A DNA stretch of 64,000 nt from Agrobacterium vitis. GTDB taxonomy: Bacteria; Pseudomonadota; Alphaproteobacteria; Rhizobiales; Rhizobiaceae. Shown here in pieces: positions 35,892 to 46,254 of this stretch. The notes beneath the pieces are model-generated. The model searched no databases. It had not been told where the DNA came from and was given only the letters and a program-made list of their open reading frames with translations. Location of the stretch: NCBI RefSeq assembly GCF_013337045.2, contig NZ_CP118259.1, positions 2,790,001-2,854,000 on the forward strand, written 5' to 3'. Both the position numbers and the translations under genes were made by a program. Each line of letters starts with the position of its first letter. The first letter of the stretch is position 1.

Positions 35892-38079
35892 GATCTTTTC
35901 CCGTCGTCAGGTGGCGGTTCTGCTGGTTCCAAAGGTGGCGGTAGTCGCCGGAGCGGCGCAGCAGGTCGTGATGGGTGCCGCTGTCCTTCAGCTGGCCGCG
36001 ATCCAGAACCAGGATCTGGTCGCAATCGACAAGCGAGGACAGGCGGTGCGAAATCATCAGCACGGTGCGGCCTTCGGCAATGCGCTTCAGGTTGCGCAGG
36101 ATGATCGCTTCGCTTTCCGGATCGAGCGCGCTGGTGGCCTCATCGAAGATCAGGATCGGCGGGTTGACGATCAGCGCCCGGGCAATTGCCAGCCGCTGCT
36201 TCTGACCGCCGGAGAGATTGCTGGCATGTTCTTCCAGCATCGTGTCATAGCCGCGCGGCAGACGTTCGATGAATTCATCGGCCCCGGCCAGTTGCGCCGC
36301 CTCGATCATTTCCTCAGGCGAGGCATCCGGCTTGGCGATCAGGATATTGTCACGGATCGTGCCGCGAAACAGGAAGCTTTCCTGAAGCACGACGCCGACA
36401 TTGGTGCGCAAGTGATAGAGATCGACTTCCTTCAACTCGACGCCATCGAGACGGATCAGCCCGGAATAGCTCTGATGCAGGCCCTGCAACAGCCGCGTCA
36501 CCGTGGTCTTGCCCGAGCCGCTACGGCCCATCAGCCCGACGATATTGCCCGGTTTGACATGAAAATTGATGGCGTTGAGCGCCGGCAACGAGGTGCCCGC
36601 ATAGGCAAAGCGCACATCCTCGAAGCTGATCCGGCCGGAAAATTCCGGGCGCACCCCGTGTTCACGGCGCGGTTCGGGTTCGGCATTGATAACAGATGCG
36701 ACCTGGCGCAGCGCACCGCGGGCCTCTTCCATCTGCTGCATCATGCCGGCCATCTGCACCAGCGGCTGGGTGGCGCGCATCGCAATCATGGTGAAGGCCA
36801 CCAACGTGCCGGTCATGACCGTATGCTCGTTGACGATGACAAGATAGGCGCCGATCAACAGTGAGCCAGCGTAGATCAGCTTTTCCAGAGGCGCCAGCAA
36901 GGTTTGCGGCTGGTTGGCCAGAAACAGCAGATTGGTCTGGTTATTGACCGCTTCGGCGACCCTCTGGTCCCATTCGCGCCGCTTGCGGCCTTCGAGCGCC
37001 AGCGATTTCACAGTGCGGATGCCGTTGATCATCTCGATCAGCATGGCGGTGCGGCGATGTTCACTGCCCATCACCTGCGCATAGGCACGGCGGATCGGCT
37101 TCATATAGATGAACAGCACCAGGCTCATCACCGCGCCAAGCCCCAGAACCCAGAAGGTCAGGCCGGGGCTGAGCAGGAACATGACAGGAATGAGCACGAA
37201 CAGTGACAGCATATCCAGCACCGAGCCGAACAATTGACCGGTGACGAAAGCCCTCAGCCGACGAGCTTCTCCCAACCGGTGGACGATACCGCCGGTGGCA
37301 TTCTGCTCGAAGAATTCGATTGGAAGGCGCGACAGCCGGTCGAAGATCATCAGGTTCAGCCGCACATCGATTTTGGCGGTGACGATGGCGGTCACAGTCC
37401 GGCGCATATAGCCGAGCAGCATATCGAACAGCAGCACGACCAGAATGGCGGCGGCCATCAGCGTCAGCGTCGACAAGCGGTGATGCACCATGACCTTGTC
37501 GATCACCACCATATAAAATAACGAGGGCACCAGCGCCAGAACGCCAAGCGAAATGGCCGAAATGAACACGTCGCGCACCATGCGGCGGTCCTGCATCACC
37601 TGGGCCAGCAGCCAGTGAAAGCCAAACTCCTCGCGCGCGCTTGCCTCGGAAATTTCCCGCTTCATCAGCAGGACGTGGCCGCTCCAGTTTTCCGTCAGCC
37701 GCAATTCATCGACCACAAACCGCGTGGCTTTCGAATCGGCAGGATCGCGAAATACCATACGCGGCGTCTGCGGATCATCGACGAAGTTTTCAAAGACAAG
37801 AAGCGATCCGTCATTGAGCTGAATGACGGCGGCGACAGCGCCTTCCATCTGGCTCAACAGCTTCCAGTTCATGCGGATCGGCTTGGCCTTTACCCCATGA
37901 TCGCGGATGATTTCGGCCAGTTGCGGTAGAGAAAAGCATTCCTCATCACCGTAATCGCGGCATAATTGCTCGACCGAGAGGGATAAGCCCAATTTTTGCG
38001 TGGCAAGAGCCAATGCAGCAAGAGCGGATCTGGACTGCCCCTCATCCGCCAGATCTCTGTCTTCAGCATTCATCGACAC
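35863..38079 (-). CDS. Type I secretion ABC exporter with inactive C39-like domain
   Basis: A 738-residue HlyB-type exporter. Residues about 15-145 resemble a C39 peptidase fold but lack the catalytic DCG cysteine, as in the C39-like domains of RTX exporters. About 160-450 is the six-helix membrane domain. About 480-720 is the ATPase, with Walker A GRSGSGKTT, signature LSGGQKQRLAIARAL, Walker B ILIFDEATSALD and the H-loop MISHRLSSL. It should export a protein with a C-terminal signal, and the repeat protein at 46786-51402 is the obvious candidate. No TolC-type gene is in the window. Confidence 0.94.
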   Translation of the reverse strand: MSMNAEDRDLADEGQSRSALAALALATQKLGLSLSVEQLCRDYGDEECFSLPQLAEIIRDHGVKAKPIRMNWKLLSQMEGAVAAVIQLNDGSLLVFENFVDDPQTPRMVFRDPADSKATRFVVDELRLTENWSGHVLLMKREISEASAREEFGFHWLLAQVMQDRRMVRDVFISAISLGVLALVPSLFYMVVIDKVMVHHRLSTLTLMAAAILVVLLFDMLLGYMRRTVTAIVTAKIDVRLNLMIFDRLSRLPIEFFEQNATGGIVHRLGEARRLRAFVTGQLFGSVLDMLSLFVLIPVMFLLSPGLTFWVLGLGAVMSLVLFIYMKPIRRAYAQVMGSEHRRTAMLIEMINGIRTVKSLALEGRKRREWDQRVAEAVNNQTNLLFLANQPQTLLAPLEKLIYAGSLLIGAYLVIVNEHTVMTGTLVAFTMIAMRATQPLVQMAGMMQQMEEARGALRQVASVINAEPEPRREHGVRPEFSGRISFEDVRFAYAGTSLPALNAINFHVKPGNIVGLMGRSGSGKTTVTRLLQGLHQSYSGLIRLDGVELKEVDLYHLRTNVGVVLQESFLFRGTIRDNILIAKPDASPEEMIEAAQLAGADEFIERLPRGYDTMLEEHASNLSGGQKQRLAIARALIVNPPILIFDEATSALDPESEAIILRNLKRIAEGRTVLMISHRLSSLVDCDQILVLDRGQLKDSGTHHDLLRRSGDYRHLWNQQNRHLTTGKDHDENLDAVA

Positions 38080-38352
38080 ACCTCATCATCCATCGCCGAA
38101 AGCACACATGGCGAGTTTTTCGTGAGGATCCGCCCAGCCCCACAAGCCGGGAACGGACCCATTCAACCCGACCGTAGAAGCCGAAGCTTTCGCCATGCTG
38201 GATTTTCGTGAATTCGTGTCGCAAACAGAAACAGTTCCTTTACCGTCGTTGATAACGCGACCCACACCGTTCCAGCGGCTTAAAAAGCAGGTTAAGCTTT
38301 TGCAACCGGGGCGAATCGCCCTGAAAACCACCAGGCTTGGAGATATGCTGCC
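38080..38352. other. Divergent promoter region of the secretion locus
   Basis: A 273-base gap between the ABC exporter (leftward) and the GT4 gene (rightward). It must hold both promoters. I see no strong palindrome or consensus promoter in it. Confidence 0.5.
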
Positions 38353-39555
38353 GTGACCCAGACGCCCAGACGGCCCGTGATCATCCATTGGGGCATATCC
38401 AGCTTTTTCGGCTGGGGCATTTATGGCCTTAACCTGGCGCTCAACTGGTCCAACGATCCGGTTCTGGAGCCGGTGACCTCCTTTCCGCTGCAATCGGACC
38501 AGATCGTCGTCGATCCGTTGCGGCAACGCGCACTTGGCGGGTTTTTCCGGGCTAGCGCTGACCTTTCGACCCGCATCGCCGCCCAAAGCGAAAAGTCCCT
38601 GACGGTCAATACTCCGCTTCTCGCCGGGCTCGGCAATGATTTCACCATGTCGCCCGGCCCCAAAGGCGTGGCGCTTTCCGGCAGTCCGACGCTGGGCGTG
38701 GTGTTCTTCGAACTACCGCAACTGTCGGAGGCCACGAAAGCCAGAGCAAAAGCATTGCCGCTGGTGATTGCCGGATCGAACTGGAACGAAGAGATCATGC
38801 GCGCCCATGGCCTCACCAATGTCACCACCGTCATCCAGGGCATCGACCAGACGCTGTTTCACCCCGGCCCGCGCCAAGGCGTTCTGGCCGACCGTTTCCT
38901 GGTGTTTTCAGGCGGCAAGCTGGAATTGCGCAAGGGGCAGGATCTGGTCGTTGCCGCGTTTGCCCGGTTTGCCAAACGCCATCCCGAAGCCCTGCTGGTT
39001 TCCGCCTGGCATAGTCCCTGGCCGCAATTTGCCCTGACGCTCAACCGGTCCGGCAAGGCAACCGCCATTACCACCAATGACAAGGGCGCCATTGACCAAT
39101 CCGCCTGGATTGCCGCCAACGATATCGCTGCCCATCAGTTCCTCGATCTCGGCTCTGTGCCCAATGCGCTGATGGCGCCAATCCTGCGCGAGATGGACGT
39201 GGCAGTGTTTCCCAACCGTTCCGAAGGCGGCACCAATCTGGTGGCGATGGAATGCATGGCCTGCGGCGTGCCCACCATTCTGTCGGCCAATACCGGTCAT
39301 CTCGACCTGATCGACGGCGGCAATTGCTATGCGCTGGAACATCAGACCCCTGTTGCTGGCGAAGGCGCTGGCGTCGGCTCCGTGGCCGGGTGGGGAGAAA
39401 GCAGCGTCGATGAAATCGAAGACACCCTGGAGCGGGTCTGGCGCGACCGCAACGAGGCCCGCCGCCGTGGCGAGCGCGGCGCGGCCAAGCTTGCTGGCTA
39501 TACCTGGTCGCGCACAGCGGACGCGATGAAAAAGATCATCAGGACTTATTTGTAA
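38353..39555 (+). CDS. Glycosyltransferase family 4 (GT-B fold)
   Basis: A 400-residue enzyme. The C-terminal nucleotide-sugar half has the typical FSGGKLELRKGQDLVVAAFARF opening and NRSEGGTNLVAMECMACGVP, the GT4 E-x7-E motif, plus a closing GERGAAKLAGYTW helix. The N-terminal half (GISSFFGWGIYGLNLAL) is the acceptor domain. There is no signal peptide, so it acts on the cytoplasmic side. GTG 38353 has GGAGA upstream. It is divergent from the exporter genes and its last 17 bases overlap the convergent TPR/glycosyltransferase gene. Likely adds sugar to the exported protein or to an envelope polysaccharide (inference). Confidence 0.9.
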   Translation: MTQTPRRPVIIHWGISSFFGWGIYGLNLALNWSNDPVLEPVTSFPLQSDQIVVDPLRQRALGGFFRASADLSTRIAAQSEKSLTVNTPLLAGLGNDFTMSPGPKGVALSGSPTLGVVFFELPQLSEATKARAKALPLVIAGSNWNEEIMRAHGLTNVTTVIQGIDQTLFHPGPRQGVLADRFLVFSGGKLELRKGQDLVVAAFARFAKRHPEALLVSAWHSPWPQFALTLNRSGKATAITTNDKGAIDQSAWIAANDIAAHQFLDLGSVPNALMAPILREMDVAVFPNRSEGGTNLVAMECMACGVPTILSANTGHLDLIDGGNCYALEHQTPVAGEGAGVGSVAGWGESSVDEIEDTLERVWRDRNEARRRGERGAAKLAGYTWSRTADAMKKIIRTYL

Positions 39556-41050
39556 TCGCTTCGGCAAGCGACACCGCCTGGGCAATCGGGGCGGTGAAAT
39601 CCCCCGCCTCGCTTTGGCGGCAAAGCTGGATGGACGGATACCAGGGCGACGTTCTGCCCTCAGTACCCCAGCGCCAATCCGGCACTTTCTTCAAAAGGCC
39701 GATGGTCGGCACGCCAAGGCTACCGGCCAGATGCAGCGGCGCGGTGCAGACCGAAACGAAGGCTGAAAGCTGGGTGAGGATGGCGGCTGTGTCGAGAAAG
39801 GCATCCGCTCCGGCATCGAAATCCGGGCCTGGATGTTCCAGCGTGAAGGACAGGCCCGCCACTTTATAGCCCGACGGCGTATCGGCAGGTTCCAACGCTG
39901 CCTCATCAAGCTTTTGCAGGGCGATCAGCCGTGTACCACCAAGGTTCGCAAAGGGCGATAGCTGTTCGGGACCGGCAAGGCTGCGGCCTTTTTCCGCTGG
40001 AGACAGGGGATTGCCGCGCCAGACAAAGCCCAGGGTTTTTTCGCCTTGTTTCAAATCCAGCCGTTCGCGCCATAGCGAAACCCGCTCCGCCCGTGGCTGC
40101 AAATGGGCGCGAGCCTTCGGCACGCTGCCCGGCGTCAGTTTCAGCCGATGCGGCAGGCCAAGCAGCGGCACCTGAAAATCGACGCTTCCTGCTGGCGGGT
40201 TCTCTGCCTGTACCCGGTCAGCGCCCGGCACATCCGCCAGAAGCCCGACCAGCTTGTTTGGCACTTGCAGGATCACCTCGCCGCCAAGCGATTTGACCAG
40301 GGGTAACAGTTTGACGAACTGGATCGTATCGCCAAGGCCCTGTTCCGCATGGACCAGCAGCCGTTTGCCTTGAAAAGGCCGCCCGTTCCAATCGGCAATT
40401 TCAGTGTGACGTGCTTCTCCCGGAAAGCCCTCGGCCTGCCAGCGCCATTCATACTCGGCAAAACCAGTGGTATAATCGGAGAGCCGCAGCAGGTTGATGC
40501 CGAGATTGTAATGGGCCTCGGCGGATGTCGGATAGATTTCCAGGGCCTTGGATAGCAGCGCCATCGCCGCCTCCGCCTCGCCCAGTTCGGCAAGCGCATT
40601 GCCGAGATTGTGGAGCGCTATGCGGTTTTGCGGATCGAGCACCAGAGTTTGACGATAAGCGATAATCGCCGCCGGATAATCGTCGAGATCGGCATGGGTT
40701 ACGCCGATATTGGCGTAACAGGCGGCATTGTCAGGCGCCAATTGCGCGGCGCGTTGATAGGCTTCCAGCGCATCCGGCTTGCGCCCGGCCTCACCCAGCG
40801 CATTGCCGAGATTGTACCAGATATCGCTTTCCTCAGGCGCAAGTCTGAGCGCCCTGGCATAAAGCGACAGCGATTGCGCCAGATCGCCACGCGAGCGTTC
40901 CGCCGAGGCCAGCAATCTGAGCGCATCAACCTGGTCGGGCTCTTCCTCCAGAATGGCACGGTAATGGGCAATGGCCTCGTCCAGCATCCCGGCCTTGTGC
41001 AGCTGAAAGGCCTGGATCAGCCTTTCGCCCGACGCAGTTTGGTTCGTCAT
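39539..41050 (-). CDS. TPR protein with C-terminal glycosyltransferase-like domain
   Basis: A 503-residue protein. Residues about 5-215 hold roughly six TPR repeats (for example ESDIWYNLGNALGEAGRKPD, NRIALHNLGNALAELGEAEA). The C-terminal 270 residues resemble a GT9/heptosyltransferase-like fold: LLVHAEQGLGDTIQFVKLLP, CTAPLHLAGSLGVPTIGLL and DWRWGTEGRTSPWYP. These three segments recur three times in the upstream giant protein. Its start overlaps that gene's stop by four bases, so they are co-translated. TPR plus glycosyltransferase suggests protein glycosylation. Confidence 0.9.
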   Translation of the reverse strand: MTNQTASGERLIQAFQLHKAGMLDEAIAHYRAILEEEPDQVDALRLLASAERSRGDLAQSLSLYARALRLAPEESDIWYNLGNALGEAGRKPDALEAYQRAAQLAPDNAACYANIGVTHADLDDYPAAIIAYRQTLVLDPQNRIALHNLGNALAELGEAEAAMALLSKALEIYPTSAEAHYNLGINLLRLSDYTTGFAEYEWRWQAEGFPGEARHTEIADWNGRPFQGKRLLVHAEQGLGDTIQFVKLLPLVKSLGGEVILQVPNKLVGLLADVPGADRVQAENPPAGSVDFQVPLLGLPHRLKLTPGSVPKARAHLQPRAERVSLWRERLDLKQGEKTLGFVWRGNPLSPAEKGRSLAGPEQLSPFANLGGTRLIALQKLDEAALEPADTPSGYKVAGLSFTLEHPGPDFDAGADAFLDTAAILTQLSAFVSVCTAPLHLAGSLGVPTIGLLKKVPDWRWGTEGRTSPWYPSIQLCRQSEAGDFTAPIAQAVSLAEAITNKS

Positions 41051-44000
41051 GGCTTACGCTCCACCAGCCGCTTGAGATCTTCTGCCACCGCCTCGGCCAC
41101 ACTTGTCCAATCGCCCGGCTGCGGTTGGCGAAACAGTTTCAGACCCGGATACCAGGGGCTATCGTCACGGCCGGTCATCCAGCGCCAGTCCGCGCTGTAT
41201 TTCAGCAGCGCAAAGCTTGGCACGCCCAGCGACGCCGCCAGATGCAGCGTGGAGGTGCAGGAGGAAATCACCAGATCAAGCGCAGCAATCGCTGTTGCCG
41301 TCTCGCCGAAATCGCCAAGCTCCGCCCCCGGCACCTGCATGACCTTGGCAAAGTCCAGACCTGCCATCTGTTCCAGCCCGTCCTTGAATTGCAGGCTGAT
41401 GAAATGCGCGCCCTCGACAGCAAACAGCGGCTCCAGCATTTTCAAGGGCGGCGAACGCCCCTTGTCGGCGCGGGCAACCGGATTGCCCTGCCAGATCAAC
41501 CCAACCCGCAAAGCCTCACGATGCGCAAACCGCGCTTCCCAATCCGCCACCCGGCGGGGATCGGGCCGGAAATTGGCTGGGCCGGCTAGCGTTTCCAGCG
41601 TGGTTGCAAAAATCAGCGGTAGGCTCATGATCGGTGCCTCGACATCGGCATCGTCAATGGCATCAACGCCCTGGCGGCGCAGGGTGATGTTGCGTCTCTC
41701 CACCACCAGCGTTGAAAACAGGCTGATCAGCGGCTCACGCAATTCCAGAATGACATGACCGACCTTGAGAGCGGCCTGCCGCACGAAACGGGCAAACTGG
41801 ATCTGGTCACCTAACCCCTGTTCACCGTGAATCAGCAGCACTTTGTCGGGCAGCGCCTCGCCGGTCCAGCGCGGCATAGGCAGCGTGCGTGCCACCATTT
41901 CGGCGCCTTGCCAGCGGGCCTCGTAATCGCGAAAGCCTTGCGGCAGATTGCCCGCCATCAGATGCGCATGCGCCCGGTCGATCAGGGTTTCGACATCGCC
42001 GGGCAACAGATCCAGCGCCCGGTCCAGACTGGCGATCGCCTCCTCAACCCGGCCCATTTCGCGCAATGCATTGCCAAGCCCGCGATGGGCCTTGGACAGA
42101 TCCGGGCGCAGTTGGATCGAGGCTCGGTAAGCCTCCAACGCTTGCCCATAGCGGTCCGTATCGCGCAAAAGATTGCCCAGCGTCATATAGGCTTCGGCGC
42201 TGGGGCTGGTCTCCAGGCTTTGGCGCAGGCATGCTTCGGCCTCATCCTGCTTGCCGACATGGCGAAGGGCGATGGCATAATTGGTGTGGAAGATCGGTGT
42301 TGAAAGCCCCAGTGCCGCCGCTGCCCGCAGCAGGACATAGCCGCGATGGTAATGCAGGCGCTCAACCGCCAACCCGCCCAGCATATGCAGCGCATCGGCC
42401 CGTGTTTCGTCCTCATGCAGCAGCGCCGCATAGGTCACCTCGGCGGCAGGGACATTTCCGGCCATATGGGTGCGGATGGCGGCGGCCAGCCGTTGTTGCG
42501 GACCCGGCTGGGCCGGAACGGCAACCACCGGCTCGGCGGCCTCATACAGTTGCGCCCTGTCCCCCTCGACCAGCCTGCCAAGTGCCTCGGCCACGCGGGA
42601 GACGACACCGGCAAAGGGTTCCGCCTCGACTTCATCGGCCACGCGGCGAAACACCCGGCTTGCCGGATACCAGGGGCTATCGCTGCGACCGCGCAGCCAG
42701 CGCCATTCGGCATGAGATTTGAGGATCACCCAGGTCGGGCGGCCAAGCGCGCCAGCCAGATGCGCCACCGCCGTATCGGAGGTGATGACGAGATCGAGAT
42801 TCATGATCATCGCTGCCGTATCGACAAAGGCATCGGCACCGCTGTCGAAATCCTCCGGCGGGCGCTCGACGGCAAAATCCACTGTATCCAACTGTTCTTC
42901 GCCTGCCCCTTTTTGCAAGGCGATCAAGCGCACACCGTCAATGGAAGCAAACGGCGCCAACACCTGCAAGGGAAAGCTGCGGCCCTTATCGACCTGCGGA
43001 TCGGGATTGCCCTGCCAAACGAGGCCGACACGGAAGCCAGGCTTTGCCGCAAGAAAGCTTGCCCAGCGCCGCACCCGAAGCGGATCGGCAAACAGATAGG
43101 CGGGAAAGGCCGGGATCGTCTCGACGACCGTGTTGCAGAGCAGCGGCAGGCTCATCATGAACACGTGGTAATCGAGCGGTGGGACGGGATCGCTTTCGCA
43201 GACGACGCCATCAACATCAGGCACGGTTTGCAGCAGCGCGGCAATCTTGCGGCGGCAGCCAATCATCACCTTGGCCGCTCCTCTCGCCTTCAGGAGCGCG
43301 ACGTAGCGGACGAACTGGAACGCATCGCCAAAGCCCTGTTCCGCCAGGACCAGAATGGACTTGCCCGCCAGATCCTCCCCCTGCCAAACCGGCAGCCGGA
43401 CACGGGTGCGGTCTATGCCGAGGATTTCCACCAGGAAGCGGCGCTCGTAAAGCGGCAGGCCACGGGCATAATCGCCCTCGTTCAGCAAACACATGCCCAG
43501 CGCCATTTCCGCATCGGCATAGCCGGGACGGGCCTCGATCGCCTTGCCAAAGGCCAGTATCGCCTCGTCCTCGCGGCCGGTATCCATCAGGCTGATGCCA
43601 AGATTGCTCCAGGATTCGGCATGGCCGGGCTTGGCAAGTGCGCCCTGTCTCTGGATCCAGCAGGCTAGATCGGGATAGCCGTGATTGCGCTCCGCCACCC
43701 CCAGATTGCTCCAGGCGTCGGCATTGCCGGGGTCAAGCGTCAAAGCCTTTTCCCAGGCGCGGGCGGCTGCCTGCGGCTGCTTGGCTTTTAGCAGAACAGC
43801 ACCCAGCTGCACGTGATGCGAGGCCAGTTCCGGCTCGATCCGGCAGGCGCGTCGCAGAGCTTCCTCCGCCACGTTGAACCGGCCAAGCGCCAGCGCCGCC
43901 GCCGCATAAACCGACAGGGCGTGGCCTGAGCGCGGCTGGGCTTTCAGCACCTCGCCCGCGCGGCGCAAGGCGGTTTCGGCATCACCCACCGACGTTTCGC

Positions 44001-46074
44001 GCCGGGCCAGCGCCAAAAGGCACGCTGCGTGACCGGTATCGTAGAGCAGCCCGTGGCGCAGCGCCCGCATCCCATCGGTCACAAGCCCCGCAGCATCGAG
44101 CGCAATGGCGAAATTGCTCCAGTGATCGCCAAGCGAGGGGCGGATCGCCACCGCGCGGGCGCAAAAGGGAATGGCCTGCCGCCCTGCCACCGATGAGCGT
44201 TCACCGGCCTCCAGGCACGCCATGCCAAGCAGGTTGAGCACCCGCTCTCTTTGAAAATCCTGTGTCAGCACATGACGGTAAAGCTGCACGGCCCGGCCAT
44301 AATCGCGGCCCTGATGCCGCTTGATCGCCTCGTTCAATCCGTCAGCGGCCTCATCCGGCGCATCATCCGTGGCGCGTCCGGCAAACAGCAGCACTTTCAG
44401 CTCATGCGCCACGTCCTGAAGCACTGGCTGCCATTGCCCCGCCTCCATCTGGCGAAACAGCCGCATGGTCGGATACCAATCGGTCAGAATACCGTCCATG
44501 CCCCAGCGCCAGTCCGGGGCTTTCTTCAGCAGCAGCCAGACCGGCCTGCCTAATGCGCCCGCAAGATGGGCAAGGGCCGTATCTGAGGTGATGACCAGAT
44601 CCAGCGACGCCATCAAGGCTGCGGTATCGACAAAGGCATCGGGACCGTCATCCAGCCCCGGAACGGGGTGCAGCAGCAATCCCTCCGGTGCTTGCTGATC
44701 GGCTCCCACCCCCTTTTGCAGGGAGATGATGTCAATTTCATCTGAGAATTCAGCAAGCGGCTGGAAGAGTTCCAGGGGCAGTGAGCGGCCCGGCTCACCA
44801 TAGGCCTTTGGATTGCCCTGCCAGGACAGACCGATGCGAAAACGTGTCTTCTCCTGCTCTTGCTCCTGCCTTGGAGAAAACTCGCCAAGCCAGTCGCGCC
44901 AGCGCTCGAAAAGCTGTTTTTCCAGTGTGAGGTAGGGAACGCGCTGGCCTGTCGCCTCTGGCACAAGGTTGATAAGGCCCGGCAGCGACAATAGCGGCAC
45001 CCAGGCGGCGTAAGCGGGCAGATCCGCACCATCAGGCAAGAGCGTGATGGACGGGGTAGCGAAAAATTCGGAAAGGCTTAGCAGACGGTAGAGTTGCGGT
45101 TGGCAGACGAAAACCACATGCCCAACCCGCTCAGCAATGCGCGGTAAAAACCGGATAAACTGGATTGTATCGCCCAATCCCTGCTCATAAAACACCAGCA
45201 GCGTCTGGTCTTGCAGCGCTTCGCCCTGCCAGCGCGGCCCCTGCATCAGCAAGGGCGAGGCGGAACTTCCGGTGGCCTGATCGCGCAACTCGTAATCGGT
45301 CCAGGCCTCGCTCCACTGGCCTTCCAGCAATTGCAGGCAGGCGCGGTTAAAGCGGTGAACGGGGGCATCGCCGCTGCCGATCAATTGCTTCAGGATCCGG
45401 TCCGCACCCTTCAAATTTCCCAGAATGCGCAGGCTTGCCGCCAGGTTATTGGCGGCGCGCCGATGCGAGGGATCAAGCGTCAGCGCCTTTGTATAGCTGT
45501 CACAGGCCTCGGGTTCGCGTTGCAATCCATGCAACAGCACGCCGAGATTATAGAAAGCCTCGGCATCCGGCTTCAGCTCCAGCGCCCGGAGCAGATGGGT
45601 TTCGGCTCCCGCACTGTCGCCAAGCTCCAGCAGGATGACGCCCATTTGAGCCAGCAGCGACGGTTCATCACCGTCAATCGCCAGACCCTGTTGAGCCGCA
45701 TTAAGGGCTTCATCCCATCGTTTTGCCGATGTCAGGGCCAGAACCAGATTGGACCAGGCGCCAACGGCTTTACCGTCAAGCGTCACGGCGCGCGCACCCA
45801 TATCGATGGCGCGCTGATGCTCACCCACTGCAATCAGCGGAAGAATCATGTTTTGCAGCAGGCCGGGTTGGTCTGGCGCAAGTTGCAAAGCATGTTCGAA
45901 AGCGGGAACGGCCTCAGGCGAGCGGCCGGAAAGATGAAGGGCGAGCGCATAGTAATGAGCGGTCTCGGCATGTTCAGGATGGGCCTCGAAAAGAGCCGTC
46001 AAGCCCTGCAAGGCCTCAGCCACGCGCCCCTGCGCCAACAGCGAACGGCACTGCGAAACCTCATGCGTCGTCAT
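41047..46074 (-). CDS. Giant protein with three TPR/glycosyltransferase-like modules
   Basis: A 1675-residue protein made of three successive units, each a block of TPR repeats followed by a GT9-like domain. The glycosyltransferase-like domains are at about 285-560, 900-1175 and 1410-1675. Each has an EQG-L/F-GD-x-x-QF segment near its start, an S-D/C-T-x-x-HLA segment and an x-WRW-x6-PWYP-type ending (the first unit reads TDWYP). All are cytosolic with no signal peptide. ATG 46074 has GAAGAG upstream; ATG 46092 is also in frame. It follows the DUF6165-like gene and precedes a single-unit relative. Confidence 0.92.
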   Translation of the reverse strand: MTTHEVSQCRSLLAQGRVAEALQGLTALFEAHPEHAETAHYYALALHLSGRSPEAVPAFEHALQLAPDQPGLLQNMILPLIAVGEHQRAIDMGARAVTLDGKAVGAWSNLVLALTSAKRWDEALNAAQQGLAIDGDEPSLLAQMGVILLELGDSAGAETHLLRALELKPDAEAFYNLGVLLHGLQREPEACDSYTKALTLDPSHRRAANNLAASLRILGNLKGADRILKQLIGSGDAPVHRFNRACLQLLEGQWSEAWTDYELRDQATGSSASPLLMQGPRWQGEALQDQTLLVFYEQGLGDTIQFIRFLPRIAERVGHVVFVCQPQLYRLLSLSEFFATPSITLLPDGADLPAYAAWVPLLSLPGLINLVPEATGQRVPYLTLEKQLFERWRDWLGEFSPRQEQEQEKTRFRIGLSWQGNPKAYGEPGRSLPLELFQPLAEFSDEIDIISLQKGVGADQQAPEGLLLHPVPGLDDGPDAFVDTAALMASLDLVITSDTALAHLAGALGRPVWLLLKKAPDWRWGMDGILTDWYPTMRLFRQMEAGQWQPVLQDVAHELKVLLFAGRATDDAPDEAADGLNEAIKRHQGRDYGRAVQLYRHVLTQDFQRERVLNLLGMACLEAGERSSVAGRQAIPFCARAVAIRPSLGDHWSNFAIALDAAGLVTDGMRALRHGLLYDTGHAACLLALARRETSVGDAETALRRAGEVLKAQPRSGHALSVYAAAALALGRFNVAEEALRRACRIEPELASHHVQLGAVLLKAKQPQAAARAWEKALTLDPGNADAWSNLGVAERNHGYPDLACWIQRQGALAKPGHAESWSNLGISLMDTGREDEAILAFGKAIEARPGYADAEMALGMCLLNEGDYARGLPLYERRFLVEILGIDRTRVRLPVWQGEDLAGKSILVLAEQGFGDAFQFVRYVALLKARGAAKVMIGCRRKIAALLQTVPDVDGVVCESDPVPPLDYHVFMMSLPLLCNTVVETIPAFPAYLFADPLRVRRWASFLAAKPGFRVGLVWQGNPDPQVDKGRSFPLQVLAPFASIDGVRLIALQKGAGEEQLDTVDFAVERPPEDFDSGADAFVDTAAMIMNLDLVITSDTAVAHLAGALGRPTWVILKSHAEWRWLRGRSDSPWYPASRVFRRVADEVEAEPFAGVVSRVAEALGRLVEGDRAQLYEAAEPVVAVPAQPGPQQRLAAAIRTHMAGNVPAAEVTYAALLHEDETRADALHMLGGLAVERLHYHRGYVLLRAAAALGLSTPIFHTNYAIALRHVGKQDEAEACLRQSLETSPSAEAYMTLGNLLRDTDRYGQALEAYRASIQLRPDLSKAHRGLGNALREMGRVEEAIASLDRALDLLPGDVETLIDRAHAHLMAGNLPQGFRDYEARWQGAEMVARTLPMPRWTGEALPDKVLLIHGEQGLGDQIQFARFVRQAALKVGHVILELREPLISLFSTLVVERRNITLRRQGVDAIDDADVEAPIMSLPLIFATTLETLAGPANFRPDPRRVADWEARFAHREALRVGLIWQGNPVARADKGRSPPLKMLEPLFAVEGAHFISLQFKDGLEQMAGLDFAKVMQVPGAELGDFGETATAIAALDLVISSCTSTLHLAASLGVPSFALLKYSADWRWMTGRDDSPWYPGLKLFRQPQPGDWTSVAEAVAEDLKRLVERKP

Positions 46075-46254
46075 AACGCGCTCTTCTTTCATCCATTGGC
46101 CTGATCCAAGACCAGGAACACCGAACCTTCATGGTCCTGTTTACCCAAAATCGGCGCGTCGGCCATTTCATATCAAGGCGAAAACATGCTCATGCATCCT
46201 CGCCTAAAGGTCAAAGAGTCCCAAACATGAATCAAAGACCAATGCCAACATCAA

